Below, piece by piece: positions 52,287 through 59,625 of a stretch of 64,000 nt of DNA (positions within the stretch are counted from its first letter, which is position 1; each line of letters begins with the position of its first letter). The DNA lies in assembly GCF_001274895.1 (NCBI RefSeq), contig NZ_CP006841.1, positions 1,054,001 to 1,118,000 of the forward strand. The letters run 5' to 3'. The translations under genes were made by a program, and so were the position numbers. Origin of the DNA: Corynebacterium lactis RW2-5 (lineage in GTDB: Bacteria > Actinomycetota > Actinomycetes > Mycobacteriales > Mycobacteriaceae). A model generated the notes under the pieces. That model saw only the letters and a list, made by a program, of their open reading frames with translations, searched no databases and had not been told where the DNA came from.

Positions 52287-52493
52287 ATGGTTGACATGAA
52301 AACTAACGAGTCTGTCATCGACCGCATCATCCGTATCGTCCTCGCTGTAGTATTTGGCATCGTTGCCTACAAGACCACGGGTGCGGTCTCCGTCCTTATG
52401 TGGGTACTGACTGTGATTGCCGGTCTAACCGGCATCGTCGGCTTCTGCCCGCTCTACCGCGTGTTTGGTATCTCCACCTGCAAGGTGAAGTAG
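52287..52493 (+). CDS. DUF2892 small membrane protein
   Basis: A 68-residue protein with two membrane helices ([18 protein letters not shown] and [18 protein letters not shown]), ending [16 protein letters not shown]; the F/C-P-L-Y motif and late cysteine are typical of the DUF2892 (YgaP_TM) family. Such modules accompany rhodanese or sulfide genes. The start is uncertain: ATG 52284, 52287 and 52296 are in frame; 52287 has AGGGG four bases upstream. Function is unknown. Confidence 0.72.
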   Translation: MVDMKTNESVIDRIIRIVLAVVFGIVAYKTTGAVSVLMWVLTVIAGLTGIVGFCPLYRVFGISTCKVK

Positions 52494-52521
52494 ATATTGC
52501 CAAGGGGTATCGTTTGAAAGC

Positions 52522-54009
52522 ATGTCTGATGTTCGCGTTCGCTTTTGCCCGTCGCCAACTGGTACCCCGCACGTTGGCTTGATCCGCACGGCCCTGTTCA
52601 ACTGGGCTTACGCCCGCCACACCGGCGGCAAGCTGGTTTTCCGCATCGAGGATACGGATGCGGCCCGTGACTCCGAAGAGTCCTACCAGGCGATTATCGA
52701 CGCCCTGACGTGGCTCGGTATCGACTGGGACGAGGGTATTAATGTCGGCGGCCCGCACGAGCCCTACCGTCAGAGCCAGCGCAAGGACATCTACGCGGAC
52801 GTCCTGCAGCGCCTGATTGACGCCGGCGAGGCATACGAGGCATTCTCCACCGCGGAGGAGGTCGAGGAGCGTCACAAGGCCGCAGGCCGCGACCCGAAGC
52901 TGGGCTACGACAACTACGACCGCGATCTCACCGAGGAGCAGAAGGAGGCCTTCCGCGCAGAGGGCCGCAAGCCGGTGATTCGCCTGCGCATGCCGGATGA
53001 GGACATTGTCTTCGAGGACCTGGTCCGTGGCCGCATCGAATTCAAGGCCGGCCTGGTTCCGGACTTCGTCATCGCGCGCTCCAACGGCGAGCCGCTCTAC
53101 ACCCTGGTCAACCCGGTTGACGACGCCCTGATGGAGATCACCCACGTCCTGCGCGGCGAGGACCTCCTGCCGTCGACCCCACGCCAGATTGCACTCTACG
53201 AGTCGCTCAAGCGCATCGGTGTCGCCAAGTTCACCCCCGAGTTCGGCCATCTGCCGTTCGTGATGGGTGAGGGCAACAAGAAGCTGTCCAAGCGCGATCC
53301 GCAGTCGAACCTGTTCATCCATCGCGACAACGGCTTCATCCCCGAGGGCCTGCTGAACTACCTGGCGCTGCTGGGCTGGTCCATGGAGGGTGACAAGGAC
53401 GTCTTCTCCATGGATGAGATGGTCGCGGCCTTCGACGTCCACGATGTGCTGTCCAACCCGGCCCGCTTTGACCAGAAGAAGGCCGATGCCATCAACGCCG
53501 ACCATATCCGCATGCTCGAGCCCGGCGATTTCGCCGCTCGCCTGCGTGACTACCTGGAGGGCCACTTTGACTTCCCGGCGAACTTTCCGGCCGACCAGTT
53601 CGATTTCCTCGCCTCGCTTCTACAGACCCGTGTGAAGACGCTTTCCGACGCCTGGGACCTCTCGAAGTTCCTCGTCGTTGAAGAGGACTCCTTCGAGTTC
53701 GACGAGAAGTCGGCGCGCAAGAATCTCAAGGAAGATGCCGTCGCAGTGCTCGAGGCGACCATTGCCGCAGTCGAGCCGTTGGACGAGGCCTCCTTCACTA
53801 CGGAAAACATCGAGGCCGCGCTGCAGAAGGCCCTCATCGAGGACCTCGAGCTCAAGCCGCGCAAGGCCTTCGGCCCCGTCCGCGTTGCAGTCACCGGCGC
53901 CCAGGTTTCCCCGCCGCTGTTCGAGTCCATGGAGTTACTCGGCCGCGAGCGCACCCTGTCTCGCCTGCGCAAGGCTCAGGCTGTCACCCCGTGGCAGGTC
54001 GAAGGTTAG
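52522..54009 (+). CDS. gltX: Glutamyl-tRNA synthetase
   Basis: A 495-residue class I synthetase. The HIGH-like [10 protein letters not shown] is near residue 9 and the KMSKS-like KLSKRD near residue 255; the C-terminal helical domains are complete. Because the window also has gatCAB and tRNA-Gln and tRNA-Glu genes, this enzyme is likely non-discriminating and charges both tRNAs with glutamate. It is 28 bases from the DUF2892 stop and is followed by the tRNA operon. Confidence 0.96.
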   Translation: MSDVRVRFCPSPTGTPHVGLIRTALFNWAYARHTGGKLVFRIEDTDAARDSEESYQAIIDALTWLGIDWDEGINVGGPHEPYRQSQRKDIYADVLQRLIDAGEAYEAFSTAEEVEERHKAAGRDPKLGYDNYDRDLTEEQKEAFRAEGRKPVIRLRMPDEDIVFEDLVRGRIEFKAGLVPDFVIARSNGEPLYTLVNPVDDALMEITHVLRGEDLLPSTPRQIALYESLKRIGVAKFTPEFGHLPFVMGEGNKKLSKRDPQSNLFIHRDNGFIPEGLLNYLALLGWSMEGDKDVFSMDEMVAAFDVHDVLSNPARFDQKKADAINADHIRMLEPGDFAARLRDYLEGHFDFPANFPADQFDFLASLLQTRVKTLSDAWDLSKFLVVEEDSFEFDEKSARKNLKEDAVAVLEATIAAVEPLDEASFTTENIEAALQKALIEDLELKPRKAFGPVRVAVTGAQVSPPLFESMELLGRERTLSRLRKAQAVTPWQVEG

Positions 54010-54023
54010 GCTGACCAGCGGAT

Positions 54024-54053
54024 TTGCCCTGCGAACTGCGTATTGGTTATATT
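54024..54053 (+). promoter_or_regulatory. Likely promoter of the tRNA operon
   Basis: TTGCCC (54024-54029) and TATATT (54048-54053) are separated by 18 bases, 23 bases before the first tRNA. Confidence 0.5.
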
Positions 54054-54076
54054 ATTCCTCGTTGCGTTCGCAGCGA

Positions 54077-54148
54077 TGGCCTATGGTGTAATTGGCAACA
54101 CTACGGTTTCTGGTACCGTCATTCTAGGTTCGAGTCCTGGTAGGCCAG
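54077..54148 (+). tRNA. tRNA-Gln (CTG), copy 1
   Basis: 72 bases with acceptor pairs TGGCCTA/TAGGCCA, anticodon loop TTCTGGT (CTG) and a GTTCGAG T-arm. CCA is not encoded. First tRNA of the duplicated pair behind gltX. Confidence 0.93.
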
Positions 54149-54210
54149 CAGAATTCTTACTCTGCTGATTTCAATTTCTGATTTAGCTCGAGTAAAGAGT
54201 TCAGTTCTAA

Positions 54211-54283
54211 GCCCCGTTCGTCTAGCGGCCTAGGACGCCGGCCTCTCACGCCGGTAACACGGGTTCAAATCCCGTACGGGGTA
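54211..54283 (+). tRNA. tRNA-Glu (CTC), copy 1
   Basis: 73 bases; acceptor GCCCCGT/ACGGGGT with a G-U first pair, anticodon loop CTCTCAC (CTC) and T-arm GTTCAAAT. CCA is not encoded. It forms a unit with tRNA-Gln; the same unit is repeated 235 bases downstream. Confidence 0.93.
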
Positions 54284-54311
54284 CAAAGTTGCGCTCGTTG
54301 CGCTTCTTTAT

Positions 54312-54383
54312 TGGCCTATGGTGTAATTGGCAACACTACGGTTTCTGGTACCGTCATTCTAGGTTCGAGTCCTGGTAGGCCAG
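54312..54383 (+). tRNA. tRNA-Gln (CTG), copy 2
   Basis: Identical in sequence to copy 1, exactly 235 bases downstream, so part of a tandem duplication. Confidence 0.93.
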
Positions 54384-54445
54384 CAGAATTCTTACTCTGC
54401 TGATTTCAATTTCTGATTTAGCTCGAGTAAAGAGTTCGGTTCTAA

Positions 54446-54518
54446 GCCCCGTTCGTCTAGCGGCCTAGGACGCCGGCCTCTCACGCCGGTAACACGGGTT
54501 CAAATCCCGTACGGGGTA
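54446..54518 (+). tRNA. tRNA-Glu (CTC), copy 2
   Basis: Identical to copy 1, 235 bases downstream. The spacers between Gln and Glu differ by one base (AGTTCAG versus AGTTCGG) in the two units. Confidence 0.93.
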
Positions 54519-54525
54519 CAAGTTA

Positions 54526-54565
54526 CAAAAACCTCCGCTCTCTCGTTAGAGTGGAGGTTTTTCGT
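54526..54565 (+). terminator. Terminator of the tRNA operon
   Basis: AAAACCTCC pairs with GGAGGTTTT, with an inner CTC/GAG pair, followed by TTTTTCG. Confidence 0.75.
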
Positions 54566-54580
54566 CGTAGACTCGGCCCT

Positions 54581-55543
54581 ATGAGGAACACCAAGCTCGT
54601 TTGCATCGGTCTCGGCCACGTCGGCTCCTACGTTTTGACTTACGCCATGGAGTCGGGGCTTTTCGCGGAAATCGTCACCATCGATACCGCTCCCGGCGTA
54701 GCCCACGGCGAGGCCCTCGACCAATCCCAGTCCACCGGAGTTCCCGGAACCGACTACGTCGACGTTCGCGCCGGAGACTACACCGATTGCGCTGACGCCG
54801 ACATGATTATCGTTGCGGCGGGCGCGTCGATCCTGCCGGACCCGGATAATCCCAATGCCCGCCCGGACCGCGCGGGGCTGGCAAAGCGCAGCGGGGACGT
54901 GGTCCGCGACGTCATGCCCAAGATCGCCGGGCAGACCCGGGACGCAATCGTCGTCTTTATTACGAATCCTCTGGACGCGGTCGTGCATCTAGCGCACCAG
55001 ACCGTGGACTACCCGGTGGAAAAACTTTTCGGCACCGGTACGATGTTGGATTCGGCCCGCCTGCGTTGGGTCGTCGGAAAGCGGCTTGGTGTGGACCCGA
55101 AGTCGGTGACGGGCTACATGATGGGCGAGCACGGGCTTACGGCGGTGCCGATTCTGTCGCGGCTGAACGTGCAGGGCACCGGCTGGGAAGACCTAGAGAC
55201 GTGGCACGGCGAGCAGCTGCCCGGGCCGGAGGAGATTAAGGATGCCGTTGTTGGCGCCGCTTATGACGTCCTCAATGCCAAGGGCTGGACGAACGCAGGT
55301 GTGGCGCGCTCCGCTCTGGAGATTGCGCGGACGGTCATGCTGGATCAGTGCAGCGTGCACCCGGTCTGTACCCGGCTCGATGGAGAATACGGCCTGCCCG
55401 ATGTGTCCCTGTCCATGCCTGCGGTCATAGGTCGGGAGGGGATTGTTCGCCGGATGCCGCCGAAGCTAAACGAGTGGGAGATCGAGCAGCTGCGCGCTTC
55501 CGCGGATTATATTTTGGCCACGGTGGAAAAGATGAAGCCCTAA
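54581..55543 (+). CDS. L-lactate / L-2-hydroxyacid dehydrogenase family
   Basis: A 320-residue member of the LDH/MDH family. The NAD loop is IGLGHVGSYVL, ITNPLDAVVHLAHQ and FGTGTMLDSARLR are typical, and the catalytic histidine is in MMGEHG. The active-site loop is longer than in LDH: AAGASILPDPDNPNARPDRAGLA instead of a compact GxxQxPGExR. That shape resembles L-2-hydroxyisocaproate dehydrogenase, so the substrate may be a bulky 2-keto acid rather than pyruvate. No ribosome site is obvious, so a leaderless start is possible. The ATG at 54581 is preferred; the frame extends 30 bases into the terminator. Confidence 0.75.
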   Translation: MRNTKLVCIGLGHVGSYVLTYAMESGLFAEIVTIDTAPGVAHGEALDQSQSTGVPGTDYVDVRAGDYTDCADADMIIVAAGASILPDPDNPNARPDRAGLAKRSGDVVRDVMPKIAGQTRDAIVVFITNPLDAVVHLAHQTVDYPVEKLFGTGTMLDSARLRWVVGKRLGVDPKSVTGYMMGEHGLTAVPILSRLNVQGTGWEDLETWHGEQLPGPEEIKDAVVGAAYDVLNAKGWTNAGVARSALEIARTVMLDQCSVHPVCTRLDGEYGLPDVSLSMPAVIGREGIVRRMPPKLNEWEIEQLRASADYILATVEKMKP

Positions 55544-55554
55544 AATAACTGAGC

Positions 55555-56691
55555 ATGAGTACGCAAGCGCCCGCCGAAGCCAAGCGGCACATCCCCGAGC
55601 TGACCAGCATCCGCGCTATCGGCGCGTTCGGCGTCCTGCTCACTCACGCCGCCTTCTGGACGGGCAATTACACGGACGACTGGACCGGCCGTCTGAATGG
55701 GCGCTGGGAAATTGGCGTCACTATCTTCTTCGTCCTGTCCGCTTTTCTGCTCACCGGGCACTGGCTGGATAGGCTTGCCGACGGTTCCTCCGCGCCGCTG
55801 CAGCGCCCACCCAGCGTAAGCAGGTACTTCCTCAGCCGTGCGAAGCGCGTCCTGCCGGGGTATTGGATTGCCGTTACGGTAGCGTTTCTCGTTCATGTGG
55901 GCGATAATCCGCCAGCCACGGGCGGAGGGTTTTCCGGCTGGCTTCGCTCGATGAGTTTTACGCAGACACTGCAGTTCGGTTGGATCCATCCCGGCTTGTC
56001 GCAGATGTGGTCGATGGTCGTCGAGGTCGGTTTCTACCTGGTTCTGCCACTGCTGGGGTTGGCCATGTGGACCCTGGCTAGGGGGCGCTTTAAAGCAGGG
56101 CCGATTCTGGCGGTCATAATTCTTTTTGCGGCGATCGGGCCGGTCTGGACCGTTTTTTCTCACGAGGTTGAGGCGCTGCCGGTGGTCTCGCGACTGTGGC
56201 CGGTGGCGTACTTCGACTGGTTCGCCGCCGGTATGATTCTGGCGTACGGGCGTCGCGTCGGGTGGCGGGCGAATTTGCCGATGTGCTGGGCACTTGCATT
56301 TGGATTTTTCATCGCCTCGACAACTACCCACGCCGGACCTGCGACCTTGGTTCCGGAGGATGTCTACCAGGCGCTGTGGAAGACGCTACTCTATGGCCTG
56401 ACCGCGGTGTTCTTCGTTGCGCCGGTGGCCCTGAACGTCGAGGTAGGTTGGCTGCGTCATCCTGCCATGGTGTGGCTGGGCGAGATTTCCTACGAGTTCT
56501 TCCTGGTTCATGTCCTGGTTATGGATTGGGTTATGTCTGAGATGGGCTACCAGGTATTCCAGGGGTCGATGTTGGCGGTGGCGATTGTCACGGCGGTGGT
56601 GTCGATTCCCCTTGCCCGAGGGCTTCGCTGGGTAACCGATGTAATGACGGGCAGGGGCGGACCGGTTAGCCCCTGGGGGTCGAAAGTCTAA
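55555..56691 (+). CDS. Acyltransferase family 3 membrane protein
   Basis: A 378-residue OafA/NolL-type protein with about ten membrane segments. The N-terminal block contains HIPELTSIRAIGAFGVLLTHAAFWTG, where the histidine in LTHAAF stands for the catalytic His of the family, followed by FFVLSAFLLTGHW and the RAKRVLPGYW motif. It O-acylates a sugar or lipid, likely in the cell envelope. It is 12 bases from the dehydrogenase gene. Confidence 0.82.
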   Translation: MSTQAPAEAKRHIPELTSIRAIGAFGVLLTHAAFWTGNYTDDWTGRLNGRWEIGVTIFFVLSAFLLTGHWLDRLADGSSAPLQRPPSVSRYFLSRAKRVLPGYWIAVTVAFLVHVGDNPPATGGGFSGWLRSMSFTQTLQFGWIHPGLSQMWSMVVEVGFYLVLPLLGLAMWTLARGRFKAGPILAVIILFAAIGPVWTVFSHEVEALPVVSRLWPVAYFDWFAAGMILAYGRRVGWRANLPMCWALAFGFFIASTTTHAGPATLVPEDVYQALWKTLLYGLTAVFFVAPVALNVEVGWLRHPAMVWLGEISYEFFLVHVLVMDWVMSEMGYQVFQGSMLAVAIVTAVVSIPLARGLRWVTDVMTGRGGPVSPWGSKV

Positions 56692-56727
56692 TTGAAACTC
56701 AGTTGTCCAGCTGTTTTTCTGGAATAT

Positions 56728-57816
56728 GTGAGAGATAGCAAAAATAAAGCCCTACTAAAGTCTGTATCGGTCATTCTGCTTGGCTCTGCACTTAGCTCCG
56801 TCTTGCTGGCCCCCGCCGCCGAGGCCCGCGACTCCGGCGACTGGTTCCCGGGCAACGATTCCGAGATGGTCAACGTTCCCGGCACCACGGATTCGACGTT
56901 CGACTCGCGCGTAGAGCCGCTCGTGGGCCCGCGCGAACACAGCACTGTCGACTACGTCGGTTCGATGGGGCCAATTACGGGCGGAAACCGTAAGGGGATT
57001 ACCAAGTTCGGTCCCCTAGCTCCCAGTTACGACGATTCTGCTGCTGAGGGGACTGCGGCGGTCGAGAAGTCCTTCTCTGACCATAACAGCCACGGTGGAC
57101 AGCGCCAGCCCGTGATTTGGACCGGCTATTCGCAGGGCTCGGAAGTTCTCGGCGATGGCGCGGAGCGCGCCGCGGACAAGGGGGAGGTGGCCGAGGGAGA
57201 CCGGATTCTGCTCCTTGCGGACCCGCGCAGTCCGTGGGGAATCCACCAGACAGCTACGACGCCGGCCGGCCGGGCGGTCCTTGGATCCGTCGGGTTCACA
57301 CCGAAGGGGGCGCGAAACCCTGCGGACACGGGCGACGCCCAAGTCACCGAAGTCGTGATGAAATCCGACCCGACCGCGAATACTCAGTGGGATCCGTCCC
57401 GGCCGGCGGAGTCCATCGCCGTGAATCTGGTGGGGCAGACGATGGTGCACGGCGGCGTGAGCCCTACCAACTATGCCTACGCGCTGGATCCGTCGAGCGT
57501 GGAGGACGCCAAGTACTACAAGTCGGTTGAGGGAAATACCACCTACGCGGTGGTGGACACTCCGCATCCGTTCACGCTTGCGCAGGAGAAGGCCTATCAC
57601 GACCTGGGAATTGAATATACAGACGAGGATGTGGACTCCTGGGAGCAGCGCTGGCAGGAGTACTATCCCATCTCTGAGCCGACTCCGGAAAACGCCGCCG
57701 TGCCGATGCGTCCCGCGACCCGCCAGGAGCTGGAGCAGTCACTGCCTCCTAAGGATTGCCAGCCGGCCGACGTCAGCGAGGACGAGCGTATGCCTCTGGA
57801 AAGCGCAACCCAATAG
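56728..57816 (+). CDS. Secreted PE-PPE-domain-like serine hydrolase
   Basis: About 362 residues. A signal peptide (KALLKSVSVILLGSALSSVLLAPAAEA) ends in AEA. The nucleophile motif GYSQGS, in VIWTGYSQGSEVLG, and the later acidic and His region (VVDTPHPFTL, with HPF) fit a secreted alpha/beta hydrolase of the PE-PPE type found in actinobacteria, perhaps an esterase on envelope lipids. The GTG 56728 is selected over TTG 56692, because a normal signal peptide begins there; the TTG cannot be excluded. It follows the acyltransferase gene with 36 bases to this start. Confidence 0.66.
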   Translation: MRDSKNKALLKSVSVILLGSALSSVLLAPAAEARDSGDWFPGNDSEMVNVPGTTDSTFDSRVEPLVGPREHSTVDYVGSMGPITGGNRKGITKFGPLAPSYDDSAAEGTAAVEKSFSDHNSHGGQRQPVIWTGYSQGSEVLGDGAERAADKGEVAEGDRILLLADPRSPWGIHQTATTPAGRAVLGSVGFTPKGARNPADTGDAQVTEVVMKSDPTANTQWDPSRPAESIAVNLVGQTMVHGGVSPTNYAYALDPSSVEDAKYYKSVEGNTTYAVVDTPHPFTLAQEKAYHDLGIEYTDEDVDSWEQRWQEYYPISEPTPENAAVPMRPATRQELEQSLPPKDCQPADVSEDERMPLESATQ

Positions 57817-57840
57817 CGCGTCTGCTGCCGCGTCGGGATT

Positions 57841-57878
57841 AATCTAGGAAAGTAATATTGATATCTCTTTCCTAGATT
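57841..57878 (+). repeat. 12-base perfect inverted repeat
   Basis: AATCTAGGAAAG and CTTTCCTAGATT are separated by 14 A+T-rich bases. It lies between the PE-PPE-like gene and the CMD gene, both of whose ends face it, so it could be a terminator with poor T-run, or an operator of a lost gene. Confidence 0.5.
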
Positions 57879-58034
57879 GAAGGGCTAAGAGGTCTCGATG
57901 AAACGTTTGCGTTCGGGATGACTCGTCCGGTGATTCCGGTCGCCTGCCTGATGATTGCCTGCTCCAGCGTCCCCGCGGGGATAGCTGGAACAAGCGGGAA
58001 AATGCTCGTTACTGGGTTGAGCCGGCTACCGCGG

Positions 58035-58454
58035 CTAGTCCTGCTCGAGGGGCCCGAGCTCCTCGACGAGCACTTCCTGCGCGACCTTCATTGCGGAAAA
58101 GGCCGCCGGCGCGCCACAGTACCCGGAGGCGTGCACGATCGCTTCGGTGATCTCGGTGCGGGTCAGGCCGTTGGCCAGCGCGCCCTTGATATGCCCGCGC
58201 AGCTCCTCGGTCGCGCGTAGGGCAACCAACATTCCGATGTTGAGCAGCGAGCGATCTCGCTTGGCGAGGCCCTCGCGGCTCCAGACGGAGCCCCACACGG
58301 TCGCGGTGATGTGCTTCTGCAGCGTCTCTCCGTCGGAGCCCGCGTTGCGGGCAAGCGCCGCGTCGACGAATTCGTCGCCCATGACTTCGCGGCGGATGTC
58401 GATGCCGGCATCGTAGCGTTCAGAGGAGAAGAGGTTATCGTTTGGGTTGCTCAT
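58035..58454 (-). CDS. Carboxymuconolactone decarboxylase family protein
   Basis: A 139-residue AhpD/CMD-fold protein. SLLNIGMLVALRATEELRGHIKGALANGLTRTEITEAI and the loop HASGYCGAPAAFSAM are typical of the PcaC type rather than the CxxC AhpD type; no CxxC is present. It would decarboxylate carboxymuconolactone or act as a general thiol/peroxide helper. No protocatechuate pathway gene is seen nearby. Confidence 0.8.
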   Translation of the reverse strand: MSNPNDNLFSSERYDAGIDIRREVMGDEFVDAALARNAGSDGETLQKHITATVWGSVWSREGLAKRDRSLLNIGMLVALRATEELRGHIKGALANGLTRTEITEAIVHASGYCGAPAAFSAMKVAQEVLVEELGPLEQD

Positions 58455-58610
58455 GCTGTTTTAGCTTAGGTCAGGAGGGGCGACGACATTGACAAAGGCT
58501 CCCTAACCTGCCTGAAAAACATCGTTGACCTGCTGATTAGGAAGTTTTCAACAACGCTTGCTACTCTTTGTCAAGTCCGCAGCGAGCAGAGATGCTTTTG
58601 AGCAGATTAT

Positions 58611-58683
58611 GCCCCGTTCGTCTAGCGGCCTAGGACGCCGGCCTCTCACGCCGGTAACACGGGTTCAAATCCCGTACGGGGTA
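58611..58683 (+). tRNA. tRNA-Glu (CTC), third copy
   Basis: Identical over the 73 bases to the two tRNA-Glu genes at 54211 and 54446. It stands alone 4.1 kb downstream. A stem TGTGA-free promoter region is weak; a clear terminator follows. Confidence 0.93.
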
Positions 58684-58690
58684 CAAGGCT

Positions 58691-58731
58691 TCTCCCCGCA
58701 ATCCTTTCGAGGGTTGCGGGGAGTTTTTGTT
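58691..58731. terminator. Terminator after the third tRNA-Glu
   Basis: CTCCCCGCAA pairs with TTGCGGGGAG and is followed by TTTTTGTTT. It also lies just before the stop codon of the convergent IclR gene. Confidence 0.8.
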
Positions 58732-59462
58732 TAGCTCAGATGCTGTGAGAGCTCCGCGGCGGTCATTTGAACCGCGTTCGCAATGCTGTCGATACTCTTC
58801 ACGATTCGGCTAGTCGGGCCGGCTATTGCGAGTGCGGCCACGACGCGCTCACCTCTGAATATAGGTGCTGCGACCCCGCTGACCTCGGGGACGACTTCGC
58901 CTCTGTTTATGGACACTCGCTGTTGCCTAATCTGCTGGAGTTCTTCTAGGGCCCGTTGCCGCTGCATGCTGTCCTTTATGGCTTCGTCCAGGTATCGTTC
59001 GGCGAATCCGTCGGGGGACCATGCGAGAAAACACTTTCCCGAACTGGTCGGATAGAGCGGTCGGCGAGTTCGCTGGGGTACCGAGTAGCGGATGATCTGG
59101 GTCGATTCGAAAGACTCCGAGTACACAACGCCGTCGCCGACAAATCGAGAAAGCATGACCGATTCGTCGAATTGGTCGCGCAGCTCTGCAAGGAGTGGGC
59201 GTGCTGCCTCCTCCACGGAAGCGGGCGCACGGGACAATAGCGTGCCGACTGCCGGCCCCACGAAATAGGTGCCGTTGGTCTCGGTCAGGTAACCCAGCGC
59301 CACTAGGCCCTTTGTCAGCGCGTGGAGGGAAGACTTCGGGGCCTGTAGCTCGAGTGCCAGGGTGTTGAGCCGCACGCCGTGGGGGGACTTCGCTGCTTCC
59401 TCAAGTATGCCCATCACTCGGGAAACCGTACGGTGCTCTTTTCCTGCAGGTTGAGTTCTCAT
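58731..59462 (-). CDS. IclR-family transcriptional regulator
   Basis: A 243-residue IclR regulator: winged helix with RVMGILEEAAKSPHGVRLNTLALELQAPKSSLHAL at the N-terminus and the ligand domain with YPTSSGKCFLAWSPD. Divergent from the TRAP operon, so it is likely to control it. A perfect palindrome (GTTCCTATATAGGAAC) in the intergenic region is of the IclR operator type. Confidence 0.88.
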   Translation of the reverse strand: MRTQPAGKEHRTVSRVMGILEEAAKSPHGVRLNTLALELQAPKSSLHALTKGLVALGYLTETNGTYFVGPAVGTLLSRAPASVEEAARPLLAELRDQFDESVMLSRFVGDGVVYSESFESTQIIRYSVPQRTRRPLYPTSSGKCFLAWSPDGFAERYLDEAIKDSMQRQRALEELQQIRQQRVSINRGEVVPEVSGVAAPIFRGERVVAALAIAGPTSRIVKSIDSIANAVQMTAAELSQHLS

Positions 59463-59522
59463 TGTTCGGGCCGCTCTTTTTGCTTCAAAACTTTTTTAGC
59501 CAAAACCTTGACAGTATCTTTT

Positions 59523-59538
59523 TGTGATTGAAATCATA
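59523..59538 (+). promoter_or_regulatory. GlxR/CRP-like site before the TRAP operon
   Basis: TGTGATTGAAATCATA matches 10 of the 12 conserved positions of TGTGANNTANNTCACA by eye. GlxR would place the transporter under cAMP control. Not tested. Confidence 0.4.
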
Positions 59539-59558
59539 GTTCGTATGCAAGATTGGCA

Positions 59559-59574
59559 GTTCCTATATAGGAAC
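59559..59574 (+). promoter_or_regulatory. Perfect 16-base palindrome, IclR-type operator
   Basis: GTTCCTATATAGGAAC is a perfect inverted repeat 51 bases before the TTG start of dctP. Its GTTCC-N6-GGAAC shape fits IclR-family operators, and the IclR gene is divergent. Its centre can also be a -10 element. Confidence 0.6.
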
Positions 59575-59579
59575 GCAAG

Positions 59580-59605
59580 CCGACGGCGACGCTAATAGGC
59601 GTCGG
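59580..59605 (+). repeat. Hairpin in the dctP leader
   Basis: CCGACG (59580-59585) and CGTCGG (59600-59605) lie just before the ribosome site and may influence translation initiation or mRNA stability. Confidence 0.35.
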
Positions 59606-59625
59606 TAAGCGGAGGGAGGCTCTAG

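Larger units (their letters stand above)
54077..54518 (+). repeat. Tandem duplication of a tRNA-Gln/tRNA-Glu unit
   Basis: The Gln-spacer-Glu unit of 207 bases (54077-54283) recurs at 54312-54518 with an offset of 235 bases for each element and only one visible spacer difference. Recent duplication is likely. Confidence 0.9.

Noticed and set aside
57918..58220. Open frame with a lipoprotein-like start (CLMIACSSV) antisense to the carboxymuconolactone decarboxylase gene
   Set aside because: Most of it is the reverse of a well supported gene and its sequence has no family character; a degenerate remnant is possible but not provable.
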